Source: VAYN01 sp963702075 | GTDB lineage: Bacteria; Actinomycetota; Thermoleophilia; Solirubrobacterales; 70-9 | Assembly (NCBI GenBank): GCA_963702075.1 | Contig: OY969703.1 | Location: 2,666,001 to 2,730,000 of the forward strand | Direction of reading: 5' to 3' | DNA length: 64,000 nucleotides | Shown here: positions 26,293 to 34,554 of the stretch, piece by piece | Position numbering within the stretch: position 1 is the first letter of the stretch | Layout: each line of letters begins with the position of its first letter | Translations under genes and position numbers: made by a program | Notes under the pieces: model-generated | What the model was told of the DNA's origin: nothing | The model's input: the letters and a program-made list of their open reading frames with translations, nothing else | Databases searched by the model: none

Positions 26293-27819
26293 GTGCCGCG
26301 CGTGCCGAAGGGGGTCCGCAACTGGCTGACGCCCGCCGCCTGGGTCGCCGCGGTGAGCGCCGCGCTGCTGCTCCTCTTCCCGTACGGCTTCCCCAACTAC
26401 GACACGATCTATGCGCTGGTCTGGGGGCGGGAACTGGCCCACGGTGCCAGCCCCGACTACGGCGCGGCGCTGCCGCCGACGCCGCACCCGCTGGCCGACC
26501 TGCTGGGCCTGGTCACGACGCCGATCGGCGACGGCGCGATCACAGTAACGATGATCGTCGCCTACGTCTCCCTCGCCCTCTGCGGCTACCTCGTCTACCG
26601 CCTCGGCACGATCTGGTTCGACCGCTGGATCGGCATCGCCGCCGCGGCCATAGTCCTGACCCGAGCCCCCTTCCTCTCCAACGGCCTCCGCGCCTACGTA
26701 GACCTCCCCTACATCGCCCTCTGCCTGGGAGCCCTGACCATCGAGGCCAAGCGCCCCCGCGCCAGCTGGCCCGTCCTAACTCTTCTAGCCCTAGCCGGCC
26801 TACTCCGCCCCGAGGCCTGGGGCTTCTCAATCGCATACCTGATCTACCTTTCGTTCGACTGGGACAAGCTCCGACGATCTCGAGGCGAGAATGCATCCCT
26901 TGAGCGGGCGGATACTCAAAAAGCCGGCCTAACTAGGTCGGCTTTTGTCCGAGCAAGGGATGCATTCTCGCCCCCTCCACTGACGTTGGTGCTGCTTGCA
27001 TTGGCGGCCCCGATCTTGTGGGTCCTGTTCGACGCGATCACCACCGGCGAACCGCTCTACTCGCTCACCGGCACCCAGGCGACGGTGGAAACTTTGGACC
27101 GTCGCACCGGCCCGGTAGACGTAGTCATCTACGGTCCCCGCGCCCTCGGCGAAGTGCTGCAGTGGCCCGGCATGGTCGGCGCCTTCGGCGGCGTGGTCCT
27201 CGGGTTCCTCTACCTACGCCGCCGCTCCATCCTCGGCATCGCCGCCGCCCTTCTTGCCCTGCTCGCCTTCGCTTTCCTCGGCGCCGCCGGACTGGCGATC
27301 ATCGCCCGCTACACGATGCTCGCGGCGGCGATCCTCGCGATCTTCGTCGCCGTCGCGCTGCTCGGCTGGCGCCTGCTCGAGCCCGGCCATCCCGCCCGCC
27401 GCCCCTGGCAGGTCTTCGCCGCGGTCGTCGCGCTGATGTTCGTCCTCTGGCTGCCGAACCAATGGGACCTCGACTCCCGCGTCGACTCCGACCTCACCAA
27501 CCAGGGGCGAATCGAGAACGACCTCACCGACCTGGTCGACGCCGGGGCCTTCGACCCGCTCTGCGGCAAGGTCGCCGTCCCCAACCACCGCGCCGTCCCC
27601 CGCCTCGCCTTCGGCCTCGACGTCAAGCCGACGCAGATCATCAGCGCCAGCGAGGAACCCGTTGCTCCCCGCGGCTACTTCGTCGCTCCCGCCAGCCCCT
27701 TCGTCATCCACAACTTCATCCTCGACCCCAACGACCCGACCCGCATCTCCTCGAAAGCGCCAAACGGGTTCAGCGAAGTCGCCCGCAACGAGAGCTGGCG
27801 CGTCTACCGGCGCTGTTAG
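26293..27819 (+). CDS. Polytopic membrane protein, GT-C glycosyltransferase-like
   Basis: About 508 aa with roughly ten transmembrane helices and a hydrophilic C-terminal region. The pattern (short extracytoplasmic first loop NYDTIYALVWGRELAHGASPDY, arginine/acid motifs between helices, soluble tail) resembles lipid-linked sugar transferases of the GT-C class, but no catalytic motif is certain. Start is GTG 26293 or 26302. Residues about 198-227, in a loop between helices, are encoded by a nested inverted repeat. Confidence 0.7.
   Translation: MPRVPKGVRNWLTPAAWVAAVSAALLLLFPYGFPNYDTIYALVWGRELAHGASPDYGAALPPTPHPLADLLGLVTTPIGDGAITVTMIVAYVSLALCGYLVYRLGTIWFDRWIGIAAAAIVLTRAPFLSNGLRAYVDLPYIALCLGALTIEAKRPRASWPVLTLLALAGLLRPEAWGFSIAYLIYLSFDWDKLRRSRGENASLERADTQKAGLTRSAFVRARDAFSPPPLTLVLLALAAPILWVLFDAITTGEPLYSLTGTQATVETLDRRTGPVDVVIYGPRALGEVLQWPGMVGAFGGVVLGFLYLRRRSILGIAAALLALLAFAFLGAAGLAIIARYTMLAAAILAIFVAVALLGWRLLEPGHPARRPWQVFAAVVALMFVLWLPNQWDLDSRVDSDLTNQGRIENDLTDLVDAGAFDPLCGKVAVPNHRAVPRLAFGLDVKPTQIISASEEPVAPRGYFVAPASPFVIHNFILDPNDPTRISSKAPNGFSEVARNESWRVYRRC
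26884..26972. repeat. In-frame nested inverted repeat, ACTCAA class
   Basis: Perfect 19-bp arms (26884-26902, 26954-26972). Inside them is a second hairpin, AAAAGCCGGCCTA (26919-26931) with its inverse (26934-26946, one G-T pair), which looks like an intrinsic terminator yet sits inside an ORF. ATACTCAA (26912-26919) precedes the inner hairpin, as ACACTCAA does in the elements at 53332 and 63607. Confidence 0.9.
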
Positions 27820-28637
27820 CCGCGCTCCACGAGCTCGACCGCGGCATGGGTCTGGGCCGCCAGCACTGGGTCCTCGAGGTCGACCCGCGGCGGCAGCTCG
27901 ACGTGGAGGTCGTTCGAGGGGTCCAGCCGAGCGCGCAGCCCGTGCGAGCGGGAGTCGAGGACGTGGCCGCCGCGGCTGCGGTCGGCGCTGATGAAGTGCA
28001 GGTGGTAACCAGCGACCTCGAGCCCCTCGACGTAGGCGGGGAAACGGAAGCCCAGCATCGTCCCCTCGACCTCGTGCAGCTCGAAGACGTGCTGGTCGGC
28101 GACTACCTCGGTCAAGGGTCGGTACGGCGGCTCCTGCCGCGGAACCGAGCGGGCGCGGACGAGGCCGAAGCGGCCGTCGAGGCGGATCGCGCAGGAGGAG
28201 GCGCCGGCCGGTACCAGCTCATCGAGGCGCGCGAGCAGCTCTTCGTGCGATAGCTCCTGGTCCGTCAGCTGCTCGTCTACGGCCGCTTCGAAGCTGGTGA
28301 CGACGGCGAACGGCGTCCGCTCCTCCGGCTCGACCGGGGTGACGTTGCCGTCGACGTCGGCACGGAAGAACCCGCCGTCGATCGCGATCATCTCGCCGTC
28401 GAGGTGGTTGAGCGTCCCCAGCCCGAGGTCGCCGTGCTCGGCCAACTCGGCGAAGCTGAGGTCGCCCTCGAAACCGCCGTCGAGCAGCGCCCCGATCGTC
28501 GACGCCTGGAAGAGGACGTGCGGCTCGCGCTCCTCATGCAGGTCGGCGTGACGCATCGACTCCACGTGCAGCGACCGGATCCAGCGCTCGTCGAGCATCG
28601 GCACGGAGTCTTTCAGCCACGCCCGGCCGACCGTCAC
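27816..28637 (-). CDS. budA: Alpha-acetolactate decarboxylase
   Basis: A 273-aa enzyme converting 2-acetolactate to acetoin. Family blocks are LFQASTIGALLDGGFEGDLSF, HGDLGLGTLNHLDGEMIAIDG, and the zinc-binding GYHLHFISADRSRGGHVL. No acetolactate synthase or butanediol dehydrogenase gene is in the window, so it is an orphan here and may serve to divert acetolactate from valine synthesis. It overlaps the end of the convergent membrane-protein gene by 4 bases. Confidence 0.93.
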   Translation of the reverse strand: MTVGRAWLKDSVPMLDERWIRSLHVESMRHADLHEEREPHVLFQASTIGALLDGGFEGDLSFAELAEHGDLGLGTLNHLDGEMIAIDGGFFRADVDGNVTPVEPEERTPFAVVTSFEAAVDEQLTDQELSHEELLARLDELVPAGASSCAIRLDGRFGLVRARSVPRQEPPYRPLTEVVADQHVFELHEVEGTMLGFRFPAYVEGLEVAGYHLHFISADRSRGGHVLDSRSHGLRARLDPSNDLHVELPPRVDLEDPVLAAQTHAAVELVERG

Positions 28638-28655
28638 TGAACAAAAGGTGCGGTC

Positions 28656-29564
28656 ATGAAACCATCGGGGGTGATGGCGGCAATCGAGCTAAGAGACGTG
28701 GTCAAGACCTTCGGGCCGATTACGGCCGTCGACGGCCTGGACCTCGAGGTGCCGGAAGGCATCTGCCTCGGCCTGCTCGGCCCAAACGGCGCCGGCAAGT
28801 CGACGACGATGCGGCTGCTGACCGGGCAGGCAATCGCCGACTCCGGCGAGTTGCGCGTGCTCGGGCACGAGCTGCCGGCCGAAGCGAAGACGGCGCGAGG
28901 GCAGATGGGCGTCGTGCCCCAGCTCGACAACCTCGACGTCGACGTCACCGTCGAGGACAACCTGGCGATCTTCGCCCGCCTCTACCGGGTGCCGGACGTC
29001 GGCAAGGCGGTTGACAAAGCGCTTGACATCGCCCGCCTGCGCGAGCGCCGCCGCGACGCCGTCGACGAGCTCTCCGGCGGGATGCGGCGGCGCCTGCTAC
29101 TCGCCCGCGGCCTCGTCCACGAGCCGCGCCTGATCCTCCTCGATGAGCCGACCGTCGGCCTCGACCCGCAGATCCGCACCGAGCTGTGGACGCTGATCGG
29201 CGAGCTGAAAGCCCGCGGGACGACGATCCTGATGTCGACCCACTACATCGAGGAGGCCGAGCGCCTGGCCGACGAGGTGGCGGTGATGCACCAGGGCAAG
29301 ATCATCAGCCGCGGTCGCCCGGTCGAGCTGATCACCGAGCACGCGGGCCGGCAGACGGCGGAGGTCTACGGGCCGCCCCAACGGCTGGCGGAGACGCGCG
29401 CCGAAGCCGAAGCGCAGGGGCTGGCGGTGCGGCCGGCCGGTCCGGCGATCGCGATCGTCGGCTCCGAGCGGGCGGAGAACGGGGCGATCCCCGACGACGC
29501 GGTCACCCGGGCGGCGACGCTCGAGGACGTCTTCGTCCTGCTGACCGGCGAGGAGGCGGAGTAG
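28656..29564 (+). CDS. ABC transporter ATP-binding protein (NodI/DrrA-like)
   Basis: A 302-aa ATPase. Walker A GPNGAGKST is at 42-50, signature LSGGM at about 138, Walker B LILLDEPTVGLD and H-loop MSTHY follow. The C-terminal extension (about 230-300) with LEDVFVLLTGEEAE is typical of drug/lipid exporters of the DrrA/NodI branch. The permease gene follows after 41 bp. ATG at 28656 follows AAAGGTG; ATG 28674 is an alternative. Confidence 0.93.
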   Translation: MKPSGVMAAIELRDVVKTFGPITAVDGLDLEVPEGICLGLLGPNGAGKSTTMRLLTGQAIADSGELRVLGHELPAEAKTARGQMGVVPQLDNLDVDVTVEDNLAIFARLYRVPDVGKAVDKALDIARLRERRRDAVDELSGGMRRRLLLARGLVHEPRLILLDEPTVGLDPQIRTELWTLIGELKARGTTILMSTHYIEEAERLADEVAVMHQGKIISRGRPVELITEHAGRQTAEVYGPPQRLAETRAEAEAQGLAVRPAGPAIAIVGSERAENGAIPDDAVTRAATLEDVFVLLTGEEAE

Positions 29565-29565
29565 T

Positions 29566-29600
29566 TGTTCCTTATGCCGGCACAACGGGCAAAAGGCACA
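29566..29600. repeat. Imperfect inverted repeat between ABC genes
   Basis: 13-base arms (29566-29578, 29588-29600) with two mismatches. TGTTCCTT and CAAAAGG-ACA are shared with the perfect element at 50841-50885, so it may be a decayed copy. It occupies the intercistronic space just before the permease ATG. Confidence 0.45.
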
Positions 29601-29605
29601 GGCAA

Positions 29606-30400
29606 ATGAACGCCGCCGCCGAGCCCCGCCGGATGCGACGCCTGGAACCGACGGCAATCGCCGGGATCATGAGCCGCGAGGTCGCCAACTTCCGCACCTA
29701 CTGGAAGGGGACGACCTTCTCCAGCGTGATGGAACCGCTGGTCTACCTGCTCGCCTTCGGCCTCGGCCTCAGCGCCACCCTGGTCGACGAAGTCAACGGC
29801 GTCCCCTACATCCAGTTCGTCGGCACCGGGATGGTGGCGACGGCGGTGATCTTCTCCTCCGCCCTGCCGGCGATGTTCGGCACCTTCGTCAAGCACCGGT
29901 TCCAGAACACCTACGACGCGATCCTCGCCGCCCCGGTCGACGTCGAGGAGCTGGTCAGCGCCGAGATGCTCTGGATCGGGATCCGCTCCGGTACCTACGG
30001 CTGCGTGCCGCTGCTGGTGACGATCGCCTTCGGCCTCGACCCGGCGCCGGGCATGCTGCTGACGCCGCTCTTCTGCTTCGTCACCGCCCTCGGCTTCGCC
30101 GGCTTCGGGGTGGCGATGGCGGCGACCGTGGCCAAGATCGACCAGTTCAACTACGTCACCGCGCTCTGCATCACGCCCTTGTTTTTGGTCGCCGGCACCT
30201 TCTTCCCGATCGAAGGGCTCCCGCACGGGTTCCAGATCATCGCCCAGGTCAACCCCCTGCACCAGCTTGTCGAACTCGTCCGCGGCGGCGCCTTCGGCTT
30301 CGAATGGGCCGACATCGCCCGCTTCGCCTTCCTCGTCGCCTTCGCCCTCCTCACCTGGCGGGTGGCGATCCACCAGATGCGCAAGCGGCTGATCGACTAG
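29606..30400 (+). CDS. ABC-2-type permease (NodJ-like)
   Basis: A 264-aa membrane protein with six predicted helices. ABC-2 signature elements are VMEPLVYLLAFGLGL, the FQNTYDAILAAPVDVEELV cytosolic loop and the TPLFLVAGTFFPIEGLP motif before the last pair of helices. It partners the ATPase gene upstream to make an exporter of unknown substrate. Start ATG 29606. Confidence 0.93.
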   Translation: MNAAAEPRRMRRLEPTAIAGIMSREVANFRTYWKGTTFSSVMEPLVYLLAFGLGLSATLVDEVNGVPYIQFVGTGMVATAVIFSSALPAMFGTFVKHRFQNTYDAILAAPVDVEELVSAEMLWIGIRSGTYGCVPLLVTIAFGLDPAPGMLLTPLFCFVTALGFAGFGVAMAATVAKIDQFNYVTALCITPLFLVAGTFFPIEGLPHGFQIIAQVNPLHQLVELVRGGAFGFEWADIARFAFLVAFALLTWRVAIHQMRKRLID

Positions 30401-30419
30401 CCGCTTGCGCTGAAGTTAT

Positions 30420-30690
30420 GGACCGTGCGCCCGTCCTCTGAAACGAGGTCACCGGGCGTGTCCGTAGCTTGAGGCTCAAGTCGGGCTCTCCTGCGGCACC
30501 CGCGGCATCCGCTTAAGGCTGCTTCCTTCCGGACCTGACCTGATTCGCGTGCCCACGTCGCGCAGGACCCGGCCGTCATCGCCGCCACCACGGCACTGAC
30601 CCCGACGGCCAGTTCCTCGGAACGGTAGTCGGCCCCGCTAAGCGGATTTCGGGTGACAGGGCACCGCTGATTCCCCACCTAGCACGGTCC
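30420..30690 (-). ncRNA. ffs: Signal recognition particle RNA, large type with Alu domain
   Basis: On the minus strand the 5' end GGACCGTGC pairs perfectly with 3' GCACGGTCC, giving a 271-nt RNA. Near the 5' end CCGTGCTAGGTGGGGAA and GCGGTGCCCTGT match the Alu domain of Bacillus-type scRNA. The S-domain apex contains GGTCAGGTCC-GGAAGGAAGCAGCC, the universal Ffh-binding loop, inside a stem formed by GGGTCCTGCG and CGCAGGAGAGCCC. It guides Ffh to signal sequences; the Alu part slows elongation in organisms that have it. No clear T-run follows. Confidence 0.93.
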
Positions 30691-30697
30691 ACTGGTG

Positions 30698-30703
30698 ATC
30701 CTA
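30698..30703 (-). promoter_or_regulatory. -10 box of the SRP RNA gene
   Basis: TAGGAT on the minus strand, seven bases before the proposed first nucleotide (30690). The -35 region (around 30721-30726, GCGTCA) is weak and overlaps the start of the divergent antiporter gene. Confidence 0.5.
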
Positions 30704-30719
30704 CCCGCCCCGGCTTAGG

Positions 30720-31994
30720 ATGACGCCCTTGACCTCCCTGCCCGTCGCCGCGACCACCGTTGACAGCGGCTCCTTCTTCGCGATCGTCGTCGTCGCCGCC
30801 CTCGCCGCGATCACCGTCGCCGTCGCCCCCAAACGCTTCGCCCCGCCGGTGGTGGTGCTGGAGCTCTTCCTCGGGATCCTGATCGGCCCCGAAGTCCTGG
30901 GCCTCGCCCACTCCGGCGACTTCATCGAATTCTTCTCCAACCTCGGCCTGGGGATGCTCTTCTTCTTCGCCGGCTACGAGATCGACTTCCAGCGGATCAA
31001 AGGCAGGCCGATGGAGCTCGGTGCCCTCGGCTGGCTGCTGTCGATCCTTCTCGCCTACGGGATCGGCGGCGCGCTGGCGGCCGGCGGGGTGGTGGTCTCC
31101 TTCCTCTACACCGGCTCTGCGATGGCGACGACGGCGATCGGGACCCTGATCCCGATCCTGCGCGACAACGGCGAGCTGAAGACCCGCTTCGGCACCTATC
31201 TGCTGGCGGCCGGCGGGGCCGGGGAGTTCGGTCCGATCCTCTTGGTCACGCTGGTTCTCTCGACCACCAACCCGCTCCACGAGTCGGTGATCCTGCTCGC
31301 CTTCGTCGCCCTCGCCCTCGCCCTCGCCCTGGTCTCGGTCCGCTATGCCTGGCGCGGCTGGCCGGCACTGGAACGGACCTTCGAGGCGAGCAGCCAGCTG
31401 GCGGTGAGGGTGACCGTGGTCCTCGTCTTCGGCCTGGTGCTGCTGGCCAGCAACCTCGGCCTCGACGTCCTCCTCGGCGGCTTCGTCGCCGGGATGATCA
31501 CGCGGTTGGCGCTGAAGGGCCACGAGCTGGCGATCTTCGAGTCGAAGCTGACCGCGGTCGGCTTCGGCTTCTTCGTTCCCTTCTTCTTCGTCACCAGCGG
31601 AATCGAGTTCGACCTCGCCGCGCTGGGCTCGGCAGCCGCGCTAGGCAAGCTGCTGCTGTTCTTCGTCCTCTTCCTCATCGTCCGCGGCGTCCCGGCGCTG
31701 CTGCTCTACCGCAGGGTCCTCGGCCTCCGCGACCGCGCCGCCCTCGCCTTCTACTGCGCCACCGAGCTTCCCCTCGTGGTGGCGATCACGACGATCGCGA
31801 TCGAGGACGGGCACATGCGGCCGTCAACCGCCGCCGGCCTGGTCGGCGCCGCGATGCTCTCGACCCTCATCTACCCCTTCGTCGCGATGGCTCTGCGCAA
31901 GGACGCGCTGGAGGGAGAAGCCGAGCAACCGGAGCCGACCGGCCCGTTCCCGGAGGGAGAGGGACCGATCCCCCAGCCCGGCCTCGTCGCCTAG
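30720..31994 (+). CDS. CPA2-type cation/proton antiporter (KefB-like)
   Basis: A 424-aa protein with about 12 transmembrane helices, including PPVVVLELFLGILIGPEVLG, GMLFFFAGYEIDF (the glutamate-containing helix) and GFFVPFFFVTSGIEFDL of the Na_H_Exchanger domain. It lacks the C-terminal RCK/TrkA-N domains of true KefB/KefC, having only a short proline/glutamate tail. It probably exchanges K+ or Na+ for H+. It is divergent from the SRP RNA gene. Confidence 0.88.
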   Translation: MTPLTSLPVAATTVDSGSFFAIVVVAALAAITVAVAPKRFAPPVVVLELFLGILIGPEVLGLAHSGDFIEFFSNLGLGMLFFFAGYEIDFQRIKGRPMELGALGWLLSILLAYGIGGALAAGGVVVSFLYTGSAMATTAIGTLIPILRDNGELKTRFGTYLLAAGGAGEFGPILLVTLVLSTTNPLHESVILLAFVALALALALVSVRYAWRGWPALERTFEASSQLAVRVTVVLVFGLVLLASNLGLDVLLGGFVAGMITRLALKGHELAIFESKLTAVGFGFFVPFFFVTSGIEFDLAALGSAAALGKLLLFFVLFLIVRGVPALLLYRRVLGLRDRAALAFYCATELPLVVAITTIAIEDGHMRPSTAAGLVGAAMLSTLIYPFVAMALRKDALEGEAEQPEPTGPFPEGEGPIPQPGLVA

Positions 31995-32027
31995 CCGCAG
32001 GCCGCCCGTCGTACAATCCCGGCACCC

Positions 32028-32099
32028 GGGCGCGTAGCTCAGTGGGAGAGCGCTCGCTTCACACGCGAGAGGTCGCTGGTTCGAAACCAGCCGTGCCCA
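32028..32099 (+). tRNA. tRNA-Val (CAC)
   Basis: Cloverleaf folds with acceptor GGGCGCG/CGTGCCC (one G-T pair), D-arm GCTC-AGTGGGA-GAGC, anticodon stem CTCGC/GCGAG with loop TTCACAC (anticodon CAC) and T-arm CTGGTTCGAAACCAG. The discriminator is A and CCA is not encoded. The next gene starts 40 bp downstream. Confidence 0.96.
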
Positions 32100-32138
32100 T
32101 CCCCTCTCTGATCACGCTGCCGATCTGGGAGGCCGAAC

Positions 32139-32804
32139 ATGGCGACCTCGAAGGAGATATTCACGTGGCTCAACCTGCCTGTCGACCAGCGGGATACGAG
32201 CTACAGCAAAGAGGCAACCGCGTACCTTCTCGACGTCTGGAGCGAAGTGCGCAATCGGATCGGCGCAGGACGATTCGATCCCGTCCTCGAAGAGGCACGC
32301 GCTGGCAAATTTGGAAGGCGGGCGGCGGGCGGCTGGACCCAAACCAACGGCAACCACGAAGGTGACCTCGTCAACCTCACGCTGGAGGTAGAAGCCGAGG
32401 AGCTTTCACTCAATCTGGTGGGCTGGTTCGATCCCCAGCTCGAAAAGGTAGAACGCTGGTTTCGAACTCGAAAAGCGAGGGAGGTACTGCGAACGCTGGA
32501 GGGCTGGGACCTGCTCATCTTCGTCCGGCAAGCTCACATAGGTCCGAGCGGAAAGGCGACCTTCCAAGGTGCGCCAGGAGAACTTCGCGAGCGCTTTCCG
32601 ATCGCTGGAACCGCGCCTTCCAACGTCGTCATCACGCTCGACGGCATGCGTCCGAGACTCGACCCCACTACCGAAAGACCGGCACTTCACATCAGGCGAG
32701 GCTGGCGCCGCGGGGAGGTCGAAGCAATGTCCGATGTCGCCGAAGCAGTTGCGCCCGAAGTGGAGCGCTGGCTGAACCCATTGCAAGAAATCCGATTGGC
32801 CTAG
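32139..32804 (+). CDS. Hypothetical protein, 221 aa, next to tRNA-Val
   Basis: A soluble protein with no recognised domain. A good ribosome site (GGGAGG, six bases before ATG) supports the start. Visible features are an N-terminal TWLNLPVDQRDTSYSKEATAYLLDVWSEV, a LEVEAEELSLNLVGWFDPQLEKVERWF strand-helix unit and a C-terminal helix with EVERWLNPLQEIR. Base composition is lower in GC than neighbours. Position directly after a tRNA and atypical composition suggest acquisition, but no integrase or att repeat is seen. Confidence 0.75.
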   Translation: MATSKEIFTWLNLPVDQRDTSYSKEATAYLLDVWSEVRNRIGAGRFDPVLEEARAGKFGRRAAGGWTQTNGNHEGDLVNLTLEVEAEELSLNLVGWFDPQLEKVERWFRTRKAREVLRTLEGWDLLIFVRQAHIGPSGKATFQGAPGELRERFPIAGTAPSNVVITLDGMRPRLDPTTERPALHIRRGWRRGEVEAMSDVAEAVAPEVERWLNPLQEIRLA

Positions 32805-32812
32805 CGGCTCGC

Positions 32813-33295
32813 ATGGCCCGAATACACATCCTCGAACGCAGCCAGCGGGTCGAGCTTCCGATCGACGAGGCCTTTGCTTTCTACGGTGACGCCCACAACC
32901 TCGAGCGGATCACTCCGCCCCTGCTGAAGTTCGAGGTGACGACGCCGGGGCCGATCGAGATGGGCGTGGGGACGCTGATCGAATACAAGCTGCGGCTGCA
33001 TCGGGTGCCGGTGCGGTGGCGGACGCGGATCGAGGCTTGGGAGCGGCCGCGGCGGTTCGTAGACGCGCAGGTGAACGGGCCCTACGCGCTCTGGGAGCAC
33101 ACGCACACCTTCGAGGAAGACGGGCCGGGGGCGACGATCATCCACGACCGGGTGCGCTACTCGATTCCCTTCGGGCCGCTGGGCGAGCTCGCGCACCGGC
33201 TGCTGGTGCGGCGGGACCTGAAGCAGATCTTCGATTACCGCCGCGATGCGGTGGCGCGGGAGCTGGCGCCGACCGGATCCGGAGGACCCGCATAG
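32813..33295 (+). CDS. SRPBCC (polyketide cyclase/START-like) protein
   Basis: A 160-aa protein. RVELPIDEAFAFYGDAHNLERITPPLLKFEV at the N-terminus, a GTLIEYKLRLHRVPVRWRTRIEAWERPRRFVD strand pair and a long C-terminal helix (DLKQIFDYRRDAVARE) are typical of the ligand-binding SRPBCC fold in the YfeZ/cyclase-dehydrase group. The substrate is unknown. It follows the hypothetical gene by eight bases and precedes the cupin gene by ten, so all three may be co-transcribed. Confidence 0.88.
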   Translation: MARIHILERSQRVELPIDEAFAFYGDAHNLERITPPLLKFEVTTPGPIEMGVGTLIEYKLRLHRVPVRWRTRIEAWERPRRFVDAQVNGPYALWEHTHTFEEDGPGATIIHDRVRYSIPFGPLGELAHRLLVRRDLKQIFDYRRDAVARELAPTGSGGPA

Positions 33296-33305
33296 GATCT
33301 CGGTG

Positions 33306-33722
33306 ATGTCCGAAGTCAGCTACGCGAAGCTCGAACCAGGAGAGCAGCAGTTCCAACTGCTCCGCCGCGAGCTCGGCATCACCGGCTTCGGCCTCAACCT
33401 GATCACGCTGCACCCTCGGCAGCGCGGACGCGTCCATCGCCACGAGCGCCAAGAGGAGGTCTACCTCGTGCTCGAGGGGGAGTTGACGCTGATCTTCGAG
33501 GACGAGGAGCGGACGCTCGGCAAGGAAGAGCTGGTGAGGATCGGGCCGGAGGTGCGGCGGCAAATCGCCAACCGCTCGGAAGCTCCAGTCCTGCTGCTTG
33601 CGATCGGCGGGTCCGGAGAGCATCAGGGCCGCGACGGCCGCGCCTGGGGGAGCTGGGAGGAAGGCGGCGAGGGCCGCCCGCCGCAGGAGGTCCCCCAGCC
33701 CGAGGATCTGCCGGCTCCTTAG
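33306..33722 (+). CDS. Single-domain cupin protein
   Basis: A 138-aa beta-barrel protein. Motif 1 is RVHRHERQEEVYLVLEGE, with HxH and a downstream glutamate for a metal; motif 2 is around RIGPEVRRQIANRSEAPVLLLAIG, where a histidine is missing. The C-terminal tail is proline/glutamate rich. It could be an isomerase, dioxygenase or sensor; context does not decide. ATG 33306 fits the start of the fold. Confidence 0.85.
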   Translation: MSEVSYAKLEPGEQQFQLLRRELGITGFGLNLITLHPRQRGRVHRHERQEEVYLVLEGELTLIFEDEERTLGKEELVRIGPEVRRQIANRSEAPVLLLAIGGSGEHQGRDGRAWGSWEEGGEGRPPQEVPQPEDLPAP

Positions 33723-33756
33723 TCACGCAGCGCCGCAAAGGGGACGGTGCCCGACC

Positions 33757-34146
33757 CTACGGCTGCTGCAGCACCGAGAGGACGTTCCCTGACGGATCCT
33801 CGAACCAGGCGATCTGCGGCCCGGGGCCGCGGACCACGCCCTTCTCGTCGTGCTCGAAACCCTCGTAGCGCTCGAAGCTGACGCCGCGCTCGCCCAGCTG
33901 GTCAACCGCCGCATCGATGTCGTCGACTTCGAAGTTGAGCATCGTGTAGCTGGCCGGGGTCATGTCGGCGCTGAGGTACATCAGGACCTGTCCTCCGCCC
34001 GCCAGATGCAGCCGCGTCAGCCCGTGCTCCTCGGCGAGGACCTCGACGGTCAGGCCCAGCGCCCCCTCGTAGAACTCCTTGGCCTTGTCGAGGTCGTTGA
34101 CGGCGAACCCACTGGTCGCTTTGCTCTCTCCAAGCATTGTCTTCAC
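33757..34146 (-). CDS. VOC-family (glyoxalase/bleomycin-resistance-like) protein
   Basis: A 129-aa protein with two beta-alpha-beta-beta-beta modules: FAVNDLDKAKEFYEGALGLTV in the first and LNFEVDDIDAAVDQLGERGVSFERYEG in the second, ending WFEDPSGNVLSVLQ (metal-ligand glutamate region). It overlaps by 4 bases the end of arfB upstream on the same strand (ATGA). Substrate unknown. Confidence 0.9.
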   Translation of the reverse strand: MKTMLGESKATSGFAVNDLDKAKEFYEGALGLTVEVLAEEHGLTRLHLAGGGQVLMYLSADMTPASYTMLNFEVDDIDAAVDQLGERGVSFERYEGFEHDEKGVVRGPGPQIAWFEDPSGNVLSVLQQP

Positions 34147-34553
34147 TCTATCGGCGGCCGCCGGCGCTCGCGCTTTTTCTTCGCGGTCCGCTGCTTCTGC
34201 TCGAGCCGCCGCTGCTTCGAGGCCCGGGTCGGCCGCGTCGGCCGCCGCTTGCGCTGCACCCGCAGGCCGGCGGCGAGCTTCTGCGCCAGCCGCTGCAGCG
34301 CCAGCTCGCGGTTGCGCGCCTGCCCCCGCGCATCCTGGGCGACGGCGGTGACCGTCGGCCCGAGGCGCTCCAGCAACCGCGCCCGCTGCGCCTCGTCGAG
34401 CGCCTGCGAGCGCTCGACCTCGAAGACCGCTTCGACCCGGGAGGCGGTGACGTTGGCGTGCTGGCCGCCGGGGCCGGAGGAGCGACTGGTGCGCAGCTCG
34501 ACCTCCGCCAGCGGCAGCGCCAGCCCGCGGTTGATGCGAAGCTCTTCCGCCAC
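34143..34553 (-). CDS. arfB: Peptidyl-tRNA hydrolase ArfB (ribosome rescue)
   Basis: A 136-aa YaeJ-like protein. The catalytic GGQ motif is at 29-31 in SSGPGGQHANVTASRVE, and a long basic C-terminal tail (RKRRPTRPTRASKQRRLEQKQRTAKKKRERRR) is what inserts in the mRNA channel of stalled ribosomes. It releases peptides from non-stop complexes. Start is GTG 34553, one base after the stop of the upstream gene, consistent with coupling. Confidence 0.95.
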   Translation of the reverse strand: MAEELRINRGLALPLAEVELRTSRSSGPGGQHANVTASRVEAVFEVERSQALDEAQRARLLERLGPTVTAVAQDARGQARNRELALQRLAQKLAAGLRVQRKRRPTRPTRASKQRRLEQKQRTAKKKRERRRPPIE

Positions 34554-34554
34554 C

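Noticed and set aside
32028..32804. tRNA-Val plus atypical gene as an integrated genomic island
   Set aside because: No integrase, and no convincing direct repeat of the tRNA 3' end was found downstream; only a 10-base partial match (GCTGGTTCGA, about 32421) exists.
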